64,000 bases of DNA from Carallia brachiata (taxonomy: Eukaryota > Streptophyta > Magnoliopsida > Malpighiales > Rhizophoraceae). Numbering within the stretch: position 1 is the first letter of the stretch; every line of letters begins with the position of its first letter. Made by a program: the position numbers and the translations under genes. Below are positions 1 through 14,369 of the stretch, in pieces. The notes beneath the pieces are model-generated. The model did not search any database, had not been told where the DNA came from, and worked only from the letters and a program-made list of their open reading frames with translations. Where the stretch lies: NCBI GenBank assembly GCA_021464245.1, contig JADCRB010000004.1:3281103-3345102 (forward strand), in the 5' to 3' direction.

Positions 1-2503
1 TCCATTTACAAGAATATCGTAAGTAGTGTCATCAGGAACAAGGCCTCTGTCAAGCATCTCATTATGTAGCCTAAAAGCCTCTTGCAGATTACCCTCTTTA
101 AAGCGTCCCTCGATCAGCTTATTGTAAATGGAAACAGTGGGACTTACATTTCTCATATTCATCTCTTCCAAAATTTTATGTGCATTCTCAAAATTTCCAT
201 TGTTGCAAAGACCATTTATGAGGACAGCATATGTAATAGTATCTGGCATGACACCCTTGGCAAGCATCTCCGAGTAAAGATCTGATGCCAGTGGTAATTT
301 ACCTGCTTTTATCAATCCATCAATCAGAGTAGTATATGTTGGCAAATCACAAGGTATCCCCTCATCAATCATTCTCCTATGCAAGTCAAGTGCGGCTTCC
401 ATTTTGTTAATGTTCCTGAAGCCACTAATCAGGGTATGATACGTAACAATATTTGGAGATAACCCAAGTTCAAGAAGCTCATAAAAAAGCTTAAGTGCAC
501 TCTCCATGTCTCCTCTTTTGCAAAAACCATCTATCAGAGTACTATATGCAGTAACATCCAGTTCAAAACCCTTCCCCTTCATCTCATTCCATAGCTTTAT
601 AGCAAGGTCAATATTGTTGCTTTTGCAAAACCCATAAATCAAACTAGTGTTAGTAACAACAGTAGGAGAAACTCCTCTTTCGCACATCTCTCTATAAACA
701 GCAAGGGCAGGATTGACAGATCCCTCCTTCATAAAGCCGTCTATAATGCTGTTGTAAGTAAACAGGTGGGAACGAAACCATTTTCGACGAACTTTTTTAA
801 CATGTCTTGTGCTTCTGATGTGTGACCAACTCGGCACAGACCATTGATCATAATATTATATGTGAAATCTTGTGGGATAATATTGTCTCTATTCATTTGC
901 TCAAACAAACCAAAGGCACGTCCAGTGTGACCACCTTTAAAATAGCCACCTATCAAAATGGAATATGTGACTGCATTAGGTTTTGCACCTCTTTCAAGCA
1001 TGTCAGAAAGTATACCCTCTGCTTGGTCCAAATTGCCAAGCTTACAGTGACCAAATATCAAGTTGTTGTAGGAAACTATGGTTGGTGCCACACCATTGCC
1101 TACCATCTTTTCCCATATACTGTATGCTTCTTTCACCTTACCCTCTTTACAGTGCCACGACAAGATACAATTATAAGTTAAATCATCAGCAATTTCAAAT
1201 TCAACTGCCTCATTAAACAAATCGGATGCCTCTTCTAGTGATTGCATCTTCAAGAATCCTTGGATCATTGAATTCACAATGAAGGAACTGGGACAAATAC
1301 CCTTGCTTTTCATGCGGTTGTAAAGCTCACAAGCCTTACCCATATTCCCATTCTTACAACAGCAATCTATCATCACTGAGTATGTAACCTTGTTCGGACT
1401 AAGTCCATTCCCGCTGATTTCATCAAAAAAATCTAGAGCACCACACAAGTTGCCTTGCTTGCAATAAGCCATTATCAGACTTGTCATCACTGAAGCATTC
1501 AACTGCTTCCCACTATTCACCAACTCGTCCTTAAGTCTCAATGCTTCCACCACGTTTCCATGCTTTCCACATGCGACAATAACGCTTGTAAATGTTCCCT
1601 CTGACGGAACCCACCCTTTATTTATCATATGCCTCAATAACCTACAAGCCAAATCAGGATCCCGTTGCTTGCTAACAGCCTGAATAACAATGCTATAAGC
1701 TGCTGCATCGAGCTCCACCCCTCTGTCCTTCGCCTCTCTAAAGAACTTATGTGCCTCCTCGTAATTCCCTTCTTTCAAGCACGCACGCATCATTACCTGA
1801 ACTGTAACACAATCACCACCCATCCCTTTCGAAACCATCTATTGTACGCCTCTCGTACTCGAAAGATCATGTTATTCCTAACCAATCCAGTCAAAAATTT
1901 ATTCATATATGGAACCCAAGGAACTACATCTCGTTCTAACATTCCATTAAAACAGTCAATAGCATCATTCATCCTTTTAGCTCGGACATAACTATTTAAC
2001 AAATAATTAAAAACCCGGAAATCAGACTCAAAATGGAACCTGTTGGCAACTTCAATCAATTGATGGACCAGAACTGTGGGCATATGCTCTGAAACGCCAA
2101 GAGCAACCCCATTAAGCAAATTCCGAGCTAGTCCGTGAGTCTCTGTTGAACTGGTCAAGATATGAAGCAGAACGCAAAACGAATCGATGTCCTTAACAAA
2201 GCCACGCTTGCCAGCAACTCGATTGAAGTAAACCAAAGCCGATTTTGGGTCATTTTTGTAACGCAAGAGCGTGTTTAGCACATGGGTGTTTGCCGAAACA
2301 GCGTCTTGTTTAGGTTCCTCGGGAAATTTAGCTGCTGGTGTGATTTTCAGGGGAAAATTAATACAGGAGCTGAGATTCCGAGAAGATGAGGAGGCTGTGA
2401 CTAGTTCATTGGGGGATTGAGGTTGTGAACTGATGAATTTAGCAGTTGTTAAAGACCTCAGAAACAATACAGGTTTTGTGCAAGAAGTCAGATCAGCTTT
2501 CAT
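1..2503 (-). CDS. P-class pentatricopeptide repeat protein, mitochondrial-type, 3' end cut by window, two frame breaks
   Basis: Tandem 35-residue PPR motifs run through nearly the whole product, with repeated TYSxLIxGxCKxG cores and alternating 'G-x-x-P/PN-x-V-T-Y' turns. The family binds organellar RNA in a sequence-specific way. The N-terminus starting MKADLTSCTKPVLFL is rich in Ser, Arg and hydrophobic residues and acidic-poor, as expected of a mitochondrial presequence. Overall order resembles Arabidopsis At3g54980, about 850 residues; about 835 codons are visible, so only a short C-terminus is missing. No intron is needed. The reading frame breaks twice: near 1838, where Tyr-Asn-Arg should run into Met-Val-Ser-Lys but one base is missing, and near 760, after Pro-Thr-Cys, again one base short (or two extra). 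Downstream of each break the frame is open and fully PPR-like. The start at 2503 is the first ATG of the open frame. Either a consensus error or a very young pseudogene fits. Confidence 0.9.
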
Positions 2504-4178
2504 TATTTGATCTGTTTTGTCGGGAAAATATGCAAAGACAGAACCCTTCAGCCGTTTGCTGCTGTCCTGTGCGTAGAGCCGTAGACAAGAGCTGCGGGTT
2601 GAAACACTGGGAAGCCGTGGAGCTGCAAAAGCTTGTCAATTTTTTTTTAAAAATTTAATTAATTTTAAAATAATAAAAAATGATATAAAATAATTAAATT
2701 TACATAAAACTAAAAACAAATAAATTATATAATATTATTATTATTTTTAACAAAAAAAATTTGTCTAACTTGAAATTGAATAATTCTTTAATTTATTTAT
2801 AATTCGACTCAATTTAATTTAATTTTTTTTGTTGCCTGATGAAGTTGATGACTGTTATGGAGTACTTGTATTTTTTTTTTTTTTTTGATTTTGAGAAAAG
2901 TATAAATTAATTGAAACATGAATAACTTAAAATTTGACAGAACCCAATTAATATGGAATCCGAATAATTCAGAATTCCTAAAAACTTGAAATTCAAATAC
3001 CTCAATGCAAAATTTGGGAGACCGATGAATTGGAAACACAAAATACACGAAATCAGAGTGACTTCGTATTCGGTAAACTTGAAATCCGAGACTCGAAATA
3101 ATTAGGCTAGGCCTGCTCGATTGCCACTCCAGAACCGCTGTGCAGTGGCCTGTCGATGAAACGAGGGACCAAGGCATTGCGAGAGTGGCCGTCGGCTGGG
3201 CACTGTAGAATGGATGGGCTGTGCTCTCGAATGAAATAAAGTCCTCTATTTCGCACAAGGAAAATGTTACAGCACAAAAAAAAATTAAGTCAGAGAATTT
3301 TACTTGAATATAATAGCGTTTTAAGTTTTTATAATTGTTGTTATATTTTTTTAACAAAAAATAAAAAAATAGATAAAGACATTTTTAAGTTATCAAAAAT
3401 AAAAATGACATTGCAAAAAATAATACATTATTGCTTTCGGACAAAATCTTTAGACTAAATTCTCCAATATTGTAAGTTTGTAACAGTGCCCTTCACATAA
3501 TTTCACTTTCCAAGTGTGTGTGACAACACTTTTTAGATGTAGATAGCAATTGATCACAACTACAGGAAAACACCTGAAAAACTCACCAAAATAATTGCAA
3601 ATCATTGATGTCACAAGCTACTAAACAACGTATTGGTTTGTTGGCTTACAATATTGGATAGTTCAACTGAAAACAAGTATCAAGGCTACAAGTCCGTCTT
3701 AAGATTTTTCCTCAAAATTTTCAGTTACATAACTCTCTCAAACAAGGTCCTGGTACGTCATATCAAAATTCCTGAAGTTACATTGGCCCCATGCAAAACC
3801 AGGGAAAAGAGCACATGCCAGAACAAATCCATGCCGAACAATGGTGACAGATTCTTGCTTCATATACTACTCTTTTCTCCAACCAGAACATTGATGTGCT
3901 GAGGATAAAAGCGGCCACTGATATAGTTCAAATACTCCTGATTATGTTGGTGGGAAAATTGAATATGATTGGAGCCTTGGTATAGTCCTGTCTCACAAGG
4001 CCTAAGCAAATTATTACTTTGTCCATAGGAACCCACAAGATTGTGTCAAACATCCACCTGGTGACCGCATAAGGACAGAAGTGAGAGGATAACTGATGAC
4101 TGCCTACAAGTCAAATGTGGCTGACCAACAACTTGAAGCAAAAGCAAGCATCTGTAGAATGAAGCTCTTTGGAAAGAA
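2504..4178. other. Intergenic between PPR start and DNMT2 stop
   Basis: 2504-2640 is probably the PPR 5' leader. 2640-2900 is AT-rich with A/T tracts. 3060-3250 is a less AT-rich patch with no open frame I can assign. About 3480-4178 is probably DNMT2 3' UTR, because it continues downstream of the stop with mixed composition. No gene is seen. Confidence 0.5.
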
Positions 4179-7177
4179 TCATGATGGCTGGGCAAACAAA
4201 TAGCGAAGCAATGGAGCAACCACAGCTATGCTTAAACTGTTTCCCAACATTGCATAACTGCAACCATAAAGTGAATAAGAACATGAGACATCTTAGGATG
4301 GTCAATGCAAAAGTCTTAATACTAAGTGGGACACTAGCATCTGCTTTAAGTTTAGACCAAAAAAAATAAAAGAAAAATGGAAATCATAAAATACAGAAAC
4401 ACGAAGGAGGTTATTGAAAGTAAATTTGATGGTTACAGAGAGCACAGACAGTTGATGCATCATTAAAATTCATAAAGTTTTTACAACTACCGTGAATGAT
4501 GAAGCTTAATCAGCAAAGGTAAAATTGCACACCGTTGTCTCAGGCTTATGTGTTGTGGAAACTGAAAATCTTCAGGGAAAGAATGCAGATTGGCAACCTA
4601 CTCGTCAAAATAAATCAGTCAATTGAATTGGTCAACAAAATTGAAAAGAATGCTAGAAAGAGTTATGGATTAATCTCATACCTCCCTAGGGGTAAAATAT
4701 CTAAGGCCCTGCTCCTTCAGGGAACAAGCTTTTCCCCTGTTCACCGGCTGCATGACATTGAACAAGAAGCAACATAAGTATATCCAGAACATTGTAAAGG
4801 CCTACAACGCTACAACCACAAACAAGCAATGATCCACCTGAATTCTAAATTGAACAATACATCAAACTTATTCAAAGTGGCCTGATATAATCTTAGTGAT
4901 TCGACTGTTTTATGTGCACTTGACCAGCAGGAAAAAAACTTCCTATAAAGCGGGATCTACAATGCAATTGAGTTTGAGTATCATAATAAATTAGCAGACA
5001 ATCGAATGACTAACTAAAAACCACCAATATTCACAACATGAAAATTGTAGATGTCTAAAAGCCTTAAGTTATTACAATACCAGGATAGTTGCCAAAAGTG
5101 ATCCAGTGCCTTTCACATATCTATAATAGCTCTTTGTAAAACAACAGCATCTCTTTGAATCCGGATAGACAATATCTAGACTCTATCAGGAATCTCTTGG
5201 AGAAATAGAATCATGCAAATGATGAAGGAGCGAGTTGGAGATTCTAACAACAATTTAAAAGGCGCAAAAAACAAGGATACCCATAGCATCTCCCCATCTC
5301 TCTATCAAACTTAACGGAACATAATATTGGTCCAGCGAGCTAATATTTGCTCCACCAACAGTCTCCAAAACTTGGCGATGATCATCAGAAAACTTTTCCA
5401 TTTCCACAGAACAATTTTCTGCCTCTCCTTGGTTGCCAGAGTGCTTAAATTCAAGAAACCTCTCAACTGGTTCACAAGAATGGAGCAGCTTCTCCCAGTT
5501 CTCTACTGGTTGATCCTGCCCACCTGACACTATATTTTCATCATCCTCAGATAATGGGAGTGGAGACCAAAGCAGTTGATTGTTGAAGACTTGATGCAAA
5601 AAGGATAAAGGTTTTCTTTTTGCCTGTAAAAGATGAACAAATTAGTTGGTGAGAATGGTGTCAAATGCAAATTGAAGTTAAATGAGTTAAAAAACCATCC
5701 GCCTTTCATCATCAGCCAAGAAAATAGTAACTATATCTTTACTACAGTAAAGCTATTATTTCCATAATCAGGCCTCAATTTTAGCCTGTTTGAAATCCAG
5801 TAAGTAGTAGAATGTGCATATTTTCCTTAATGTCATGCAGGCCAACAATACCACGCAACAAACATATATTCCCTCCTGATGTAGACCAAAATACCAAAAC
5901 CCCATCTAAATAGTCTACCATGCCCAAGCCTTATTTTTCGTTTATTCTACTGTGTAAAGCTTATCTTTCATTTTCTTTCTCAGCTTGTCCTAAATTTTTC
6001 AACAACACGTAAAACAAGAATCTAATAAATATGCATAACACTCTTGAACACATGGTAGTGAAGACAATGTGGTTACCCAAGAAGCAGTTTTGATGGAAAT
6101 GAGAGTAGCAGAAACAAGAGGGATTACCAAGCAAAAATAACGTGGCCTGGAATAGGGCACACCAAACTGTAATGGACTCAAGATGAATTCTTGCGCAACG
6201 AAATCAGAGCTAGCTAATATTTCCATCATCTTCATATGTGTATCTGATATCTGCAATGAAAAAAGCAAATGGCATACGCAAGACGCAAATAAATGCCAAA
6301 ATGTGAATGGGTGAATGGCATGTCGAAAAGCATAATTAGGAGACAAACCTCAAATCCAACAACATTTTCCACGAATAACATATTCGGAGGGTGCTTGGCA
6401 TTCTGAACAAGTTCAAGAATCTTGAGAAACGAAGAAGCACGAGCATCACCAGAGTGCTTTCGAAGCCCTATTCACAAGATGTTAGCCTAGCTCTTCAAAC
6501 AATCCATAGTACAAACAATGGAAAAAGGCAAAACAAAAAAAAAAGAAGCAAGCAATGGCAACCTTGTCGAGTGTACGGTTGACAAGGAGGTGAGAGAAGC
6601 CAAGCATGAGCCCGATACTTGTCAAGATCAGCAGCAGTCAGGCTCTGAATATTACCCTGCGATAACCAATTTATGCAAGACTCAATCAAAACAGAATCCC
6701 CAAAACCAAACACTACTACTACTACACACCATTTGCTTCATTCCTTTGCCAGCAAATTCAAATTCGCTGATTACAACTCTAGTTTTCCACATCCAAATTC
6801 ACTTCAAATGGCCTTGAAATCATGATTTCAATTTCAGAGTAACGCAATAAAAAATGTGTAAAACCAAAAAAAAAAAAAAAGAAGCAGAGGACCTGATGGG
6901 GACGGTGGCCAAAATTGAGCTCGTAAACGTCGTTGGCTTTGTCATTGATATCAAATGCTTCCACTACTTTTGCTTTCACACCGGCCTTCCGCAGCGAATA
7001 CCTCTAATAGACCAACCACACCAACGCATACATGCAAAAACACTAAAAATTAAGAGAGAGAATGGAGTTAGGGGTTGCGGGCAAATGAGTGAGTTAAAAT
7101 ACCATGCCGCCAATTCCACTGTAGAACTCGAGCACTCTCCATGGCTCCTCACCTCGGTTGACCGTGCCTTCTTCCAT
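4179..7177 (-). CDS. DNMT2: tRNA (cytosine-38-C5)-methyltransferase, DNMT2/TRDMT1 type
   Basis: Ten exons join in phase to 389 residues, close to plant DNMT2 length: 7177-7103, 7003-6893, 6656-6563, 6467-6349, 6250-6128, 5623-5281, 5175-5081, 4747-4682, 4597-4533, 4257-4179. Motif I (SAM binding) is [10 protein letters not shown] at residues 16-25. Motif IV is [11 protein letters not shown] with the catalytic Cys at about 87. Motif VI ENV lies at 127-129 and motif VIII SRPRYF near 167-172. The DNMT2 hallmark CFT is at about 300-302, and motif X LGNSLS is at about 368-373. The enzyme uses S-adenosylmethionine to methylate C38 of tRNA-Asp and related tRNAs, despite descending from DNA methyltransferases. 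The target-recognition region lies mostly in the long exon 6. Exon 7 to 8 (Ile-Leu to Pro-Val) is the least certain junction, although phase holds. No stops or frame breaks occur and all catalytic motifs are present, so it should be functional. Confidence 0.95.
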
Positions 7178-8483
7178 TGATGCCTTCTCCGCGTCCACGC
7201 TCTGAAACTCAGGGCGGGACGTAAACGCCACCGTTTCTTTCTTACATATAATATATATAAAGTTTCTTATATATAAAGTTTTTTTTTTCTCTTTCTTTTT
7301 TTTTTTTATGACTAAGTCTTTTAAAAAAAGTTATCTAGTATACACAAAAAAAAATATTTACAAAATTAACAAGCACAATTTAGATTGTTAAGTAATCAAA
7401 AATAATTAAATTTGAAAAAAATTGATAAACTAACTGCATGGCGCATGGTACATGTTTATGTAGTTTCTTTTCCATATTTTTGAGAAATTTTTTATGACCA
7501 ATTGAAGAAAGACAATAACAAAATAAAATAAGAGAACCATTATATGACCGCATATTGGTGGTTAAATTGTAGCCTAATAATATTTAATTTTTGCAACATG
7601 ATACATAATTTGTATAACCGTAGTTAACAAATATGTAATAAAAAAATAATAATACTTTTTTAGATCACTTTTTATTATTAAAATTATACAAAATATGCTA
7701 TTTGTTGTACAAAATGTAAATCTGAACAATATTTGGCCATCAAATTGTATGGCCATGCAAGCTTTCTCATCAAATAAAACAGCTCTATGTGATGCCTTTT
7801 TAGTAAAGTCACCCCAACAACCTTAAGATGTGAAATCAATTTAGCAAGGCTTCATCACAAAATGTTACAAAATATGGGTTCGTAACACTAATATTAGTCA
7901 AAAAGATCAGCACAACTTCTGTCAAAAGAAAAAAAAAAATTCAGCACAACAATTCATTTCCCTCCACGTATGCTCTAAACTCACGCACCATCACATTCGG
8001 AGGAAGTTATGGCAATCAAAAATTACCTGCCTATATAAATATTGATCCGAATCTTCTTTCAATAGCTTTCGTAAAGCCAATTGCAAAACTGTTTCCACAA
8101 TAATTTTGAAAAACTCTTTCCGTGTGTCCATTTTGAACTCGGCCCTCGTAGCTCTGTACCAATATCCATAAGCGTTTCGTTACATAGCCAAATGTATTTG
8201 ATTAAATAAGAGCTAGATATAATATGATTTGTACAACAATAAATATATTTTGTATAATTATAATTAAAAAATTAAATTAAAAAAATAATAATATTATTTA
8301 TTTGTATTACTTTTAATTATTACGATTATATAAATTTTATTTTTTATTATATAAAATATAAATTTAGACAGTATTTAACCATAAAATATATGGACATGTA
8401 ACATTTCTGTATCCATAAACATGCCACAAAAGTGCCTACAACCATCCCTCGCCAAGTCATCGTGCCTAGCCATCTTAATGTCT

Positions 8484-8560
8484 ATTTTGTACGACCATCG
8501 GCATTGATCTTAACTGTGCCCATATCTTGCTGATGCCAACTCACCCATTTTCGTACCTAT
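8484..8560 (-). mobile_element. Decayed RNase H-like (RVT_3) fragment of a LINE-type element
   Basis: On the minus strand one frame reads R-K-W-V-S-W-H-Q-Q-D-M-G-T-V-K-I-N-A-D-G. This resembles the start of the plant retrotransposon RNase H domain (W-x(2-3)-P-x(2)-G-x(2)-K-x-N-x-D-G), although the usual Pro is absent. The flanking sequence to about 8690 is frameshifted and has stops. The fragment is short, so the assignment is tentative. Confidence 0.35.
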
Positions 8561-11500
8561 GGAGCAAGTCTTAAAGACACCTTCATGACATTCTCCATGC
8601 AAAAATCTAATAAAATTCTGCTGCCTTGCTCCTTATTTCCTCCACCACTTCCCTTGCAGTCCTTCCGCCAGCTCCATAACGACCATAATGTGGTAATCAT
8701 TAGATTTTGTAGAGAGCAATTACCCATTACTCTATGTTAACTTTGATCTGGAGTTGTTTTGACAATTGTTTGTTTATGAGAAAAAATTTGAAATGCTTTT
8801 TTTGGTACTACAATGGGAAGATGAACTATTATTAGAAGAGTTGTTCTTTACTTTCAGTACATCCAAAAATAAAAAAATGGGTCGTGATTATTCTACCTTA
8901 GAGGATGGTAATATTTAATGTGATGAGAAAAATGTAATTTTTAACACTTGGTAACTTTCGATTGAATGGGCAAAATTAATCTTATATTAGAAAATTTTGT
9001 ATTTAATGTATTTTAACAAGATGCCCTCTTATATTATTCTTTTGATCAAGTTTTTGTGAAAAAATTGTTCCACTAAAAAATTTCAATTGTTGGAAAAGGG
9101 TTAAGATATGGATCAAAAAGCCAAGATATGAATTCTATCTCTATAATATAAAGTATTTACTAAGAAATAGAAAATTTCAACTTTATTCTCCTTAATTCTA
9201 GAGTATAAAAAAAATTGATGTGGCAAAATCTTTAATTTTGAGGACACTTAGTTATTTACTTAAAAAAATCAATAAAAATATCAATTCAATTAGTCTTCTT
9301 AGTGTCTACCTCTACCACATTTATGATCAGCACAAACAATTTTCATATTCATCCGAATCACAAAAAGCTGTCTCTTACTCTAATCTCCCACCTCATTCTA
9401 GAATCTCTCTCATTTCTCTTTATCGTTTCTTGGATGTTGCTATATTTCTTTTTTCTTAATCACAATCTCAATTAGACCATGCATTGGTGCGAATAGCAGG
9501 AATCCGTCACCGCATAATCAAAAGTTTTGAATTCAAGTTTTTGAAAATGCAGTTACGTTAAATATTTACTGGGAGATTTTTGTTGTCTTTTAAAGTCTTG
9601 TTTGAATCGGTCCAAATTAATCAACTCATTAAATTAGATACTGGACAATTTCAAATAAAAAAAAAATCTCGGTCTCAATTAGGCCTCTTTCTCATCTACC
9701 TCTGCCAAGTTCGGTTGTTTGCTCACCAATTATGCGCTACTGATTTTATGAGATAAACTTTGTTAAATATACATGCACACATGCTCTTGAATTTATAATA
9801 GGTACTTTGCTTGAAATTTTTTTCTTTTTTATATTGTTTGCCAAGATTTGATAAGCTTTAATTGTGCAGCTAAATGTATTTTAATTGTACATTATAGTTA
9901 AATATTGTTATTTTTAAGTTTTCTAATCCAATTACTCATAAACTTTTTTTTTTTTTAAATACTCGTGAACATTCTTTCTTGTCTAAATATTGTAATGATT
10001 CATGTTCTTATAAAACTCGTGAGCATTTTTTTAGGTAATATTTTCATCTATTCATAGCTTTAAACAAAGAAAGGACAATTCTTTGTGATCATGCTAATAA
10101 AGTTTACAATATTTTCTTTGGTTTTATTGAAATTCAATATTATTCTACTAAGATTATAAATACTTGTTAAAAGTGGATGAGCTTAGAAACTAGTATTATA
10201 AAGAGAATTTCTAATTTGATTCACCCTATAAAGGGATTTTTAACTTGACTTATTTTTTTGTGAGTATAACTTATTTACGATTTTATATTACACAAAAAAT
10301 GAGGTCCACTTAAAATAAAAAAATAAATTATGTGGTGTAAAATTATGAGTAATTATATTCATAAAAAAAGAATATAAGTAACAAACACCATATTTATATT
10401 ATAAATATAGGTAAAACTTCTTGTGGTTTTTTTTTTTTTTGGTTATTTGAAACTGTTAATTCAAAAATTGAGTGATGAGGGAGGTAAGAATATGAATGAA
10501 GAATCGACTTTGTTGAGACTCCTGTTTTAACCATTCTAACTAAACTGCAACATCTCGTATGAAAAAATCTATAATTTATGAAGGCGTGGTAAAAAAATTT
10601 ATTTACTGCTTAACAAAACGAGATTTCATCACTGTATTTGAAATAGTTGTTTATAAATTGATTAATTTATTAACCAAATACTGCTAAATCCAAAAGTAAT
10701 TGATTGTAATTGAGCAAATGTAGAGAAAGGTAAAAAAACTTATCGTTTATTATTATTATCGTTTGATCAAAAAAATTATCATTTTATTAATTCTGTCTAA
10801 TTATGCACATCATTTTTTTATGGAGATCGGGTGCATTCAATTAAGGTAAATGTAGACGGGGCTGACAAAGGGGACGGATGGCCTCCCGACTGCTTCTAAC
10901 AGATATATATTTTTTTTTAGCTTGATTTAGTATACATACACTGGTATCTAAATAGTACATAAATAATGTATATTTTTTTATGACGAATTTGATCATTTCT
11001 GCAATTACACTTCTTATTTTTGTAACAAAAAATAACTTGTTAATTTCTTATATCATATTTTATCAATTTTATTGTAGAAACGAATAAATTTGTCACAATA
11101 TAGATATCAAGTATGACTACTAAAGTATAAATACCAAACTTTTTTTTTCAAAATTAAGAATTCTAATATATTTAAAGTAACATTAATTATTATTAGGATT
11201 TAGTTTTTTCAAAACAACAAAAAGAGAGTTGGCACTATCTGGGGACAAAAAATTCGGCCATGTAGCGCCTCTCGTTCAATTATTCCTATTTGGCCGGGTA
11301 AATAAGAGTTTTGAATTGGTCTTTTAAACCAAGTGTCCCTATACAAATTGGCTGTAATATTGTTTTTTAAATTTCGATAACTCAGTTAGATAAGAGTTTA
11401 TTGGAAGTTGTTCATTTATATAAATAACCCATATCTAAGTTAATTTTAAAGCTTGTTTAATAAATAAGTAAGTCTATATAGATAAATTCAACTTGTTTAA

Positions 11501-13166
11501 ATTCGTGAACAATTCATTTAAACACTCAATCATTACAAAAACTCATTTATATGTCACTAGAGATCAACACGTGCGATGTGCAGATTTTAGATATATTTTA
11601 AAAAAATTTATTTAAATCAATTTATTTATTTAAGAGGAAGGTTTCAAATGATTTGATTATTTCTACTAACTCCATTTATATGCATTAGTTATACATGTTT
11701 ATTAAAAATAAGGAAGAAAAATTACCACCACAAGGAAAAAAAAAAAAGACAAAACACATAAGAGAAAATCCAGTGCAAGTGCAAGCAAAGAAGATTCTTT
11801 CTATTAATCAAAAATAAAAGAAGATTTTTTTTTTTTAAAGACATTGCATGCCCAAAAACTCCTATAATAGTTCAATACAAAATGTTTAGTGTAAACCAAA
11901 ATACGATTACCTCATTGTAGGAATTTTAACAATCTCTGATTTGAGTCTATATATAAACCAATTAAAAAATAGTAGGTTAGGCTGAATTCAAGTAAAATCT
12001 AATAGTAGTACGAAAAATAAATAAAAATCACAAATAAGGGGAGAACTCACCCAAAACTCTAAGTAGCCAAAAGCTTCAAAGTCAGGCAGTTGAATTCAAA
12101 CCTTAATTATTTATAGTGAAAATTTACCAAAAGTGGATTGTGTAGTCATAAGGTAGAAGAAACATTAAGATATTTGTAAAAGACAACTATACATGGAAAT
12201 CAAATTTATATTACAAAATGGGAAGCTTATTTTACTCCTTATGTCAATTACATTTTTAAAAAACAATAACATTCAAACGAAATAAAAAAATATGATTAAT
12301 GAAAAAATTCCAAATTATTACTAATTACCATAAATAATTTTGTAAATTTTTTAACAATTATTATCATAAATTATTGATAAAAATATTTCTATACTATTCA
12401 TTAATAATAGTGCACCAATTACTTTCTTTTCATTCTATTCTCAATTTAGTTTTATTATCCTCTATCGTCCATTACCTTCCATCTTCTTAATTTACTCATT
12501 AATTTTAGGCATTAAATTTTCTTAAACGATATTTATTAGAATTAATTCCTATCATAATGTGTTGATGAAATATAAATCCCATCTCCAAAGCCTATTTGAA
12601 GAAACAACCACTGCTTGAACGAGATTTTTTTTTTTTTTTTTTTGAGAAGTGAACGAGATTATAATAAAGCTACACAATCTCTATACTGGCACTTCTATTA
12701 GCATACACTTATATGGTATGTATTCCTCTCCTCTCTCTCCGTCTCTCTCTTAAGAAGGAGATTTTTTTTTATTTTTTTCTATTTATTTTTTGTAAATAAA
12801 TTGATTTTTTGTGCCTAAGTCTGTTGGTTTTTCTTTTTTGTAACTCCATATTATATCTCTTTTTCCAATGGCTTTGTGTCACTTCTTTCTCAGAGTTGAA
12901 AATTGGTCACTCTCTTATAGATAGTTAATCTCTCCATTTGAAAGAAGATCCAACTGCAATGGGTAATAAGTAGTATTTTTTATTCTTCCTAATTAAGATT
13001 AAGATTGATTGGCCGTTATTAAAACATTAAATGTAGAAATTACTAGAATATCTTAACTCTTGGATACACAAATTATAACTATAAGAATTGTGAGGCCAAG
13101 TAACAGAGTAACAAACAACACATAGTTGAGATCCATCATGGATTGATGTCCAAACTCCGACAACTT

Positions 13167-13168
<2 letters not shown>

Positions 13169-13200
<32 letters not shown>
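13169..13200. repeat. T(32) homopolymer
   Basis: An uninterrupted run of 32 T lies in intergenic DNA. It may mark a poly(A) tail of a retroelement on the minus strand, but no flanking coding relic was seen. Confidence 0.9.
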
Positions 13201-13202
<2 letters not shown>

Positions 13203-14369
13203 CTGAATGGATGGTTTTAGTATTATTGAGAGGTGATAATAACATTGAATGATCAGTATTAGCTTTATGTTGTACTTCTTAATTTTTAAGAAAATTTGTG
13301 TTGTTTTGATTATAAACGGTTTTGTGTTGTTCAGAGATGACAATTTTTTGTGTTGTTATACTTCATAATTTTATACTTCCTAAATAATAATATTTTGGGA
13401 GTAATAAAGTAATATAATCTGTTAGATGATTGATTTTTTTAAAAAAAAAAAATAAGTTGTTAGATGATATTAGTAAACTGTGTGTATTATTTTATAACTG
13501 TGCAGTGAAACTCTTATTTCTTTTAATTTTTAATTACACAATGCCTATTCAGATTTTTATTGAGCATTTGATACCTAAATTGAATGACTTGATGAGAAAT
13601 TAAATAAGTAAGTTTTTATGTTAAGTTTTTCAGTAGTAAACAACTAAATTATTAAAAAATCTCAAAAACTAAAAAAGAAAAATCATTAATGTTGAAGAGT
13701 AGAGAAGGAGAAATTTTCAAATTTCTCTTTTATAATATTGTTATATAATATGATTAGCATAAATTCATTATGCTTGTTTCAATTGATTAAAATGATGAAA
13801 TGACTAATTTGCAGGTCATCTAAACTGGATTCCAATTTGAACAAATTCAAATTTATTATGACTTGAAAGTAACATGATCTAAAATTAGTATTGAATATAA
13901 TTTAAACTTTAAAATGATTAAATTTAAACTCAGATTTTATAATTTATTTTGACACCTCTAATCATTGTCTACCTTAACACAGGAAAAATTTATTTAGATA
14001 GGTTATGATAGATATAAAATTAACATATAAAAATTTGATCCAACTTATGAAAAAAGAATTAAATTAAAAAATAAATAAATTATTAAATAATTATATATTA
14101 TTTACATATTAATTTTTTTAATTTTTGAGACAGGGACCTGTACGTTGAATACGCGAAGCTTCAACCGTCTTTCCAATTTGCAAGGACGACTCTGTAATTT
14201 ACACTCCAACACCCATCAGAAACAAATTTCGCCGGACGGGGACACAACCGTCATTTTGGAAAAAGATCACAATCACCGAAACGGAATGAAGGGCAACCAC
14301 GTCATTTCACAAGGCCAGGAGAATGAACTAGGCCTCACTTGTAGTAGGGCTTCTTTTTGTCTTGTCTAC

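Larger units (their letters stand above)
7178..14369. other. Long AT-rich intergenic region with transposon traces
   Basis: About 7 kb of AT-rich DNA with many A and T tracts. Open frames are short and low-complexity. Recognisable content is a relic of an RNase H (RVT_3) domain near 8.5 kb, a possible Ty3-type primer-binding-site relic near 11.23 kb, a 32-base T tract ending at 13200, and the CYP63 promoter from about 14140. Nothing else is supported. Confidence 0.6.

Noticed and set aside
9220..9459. 79-residue open frame
   Set aside because: AT-rich chance frame without recognisable composition or splice context.
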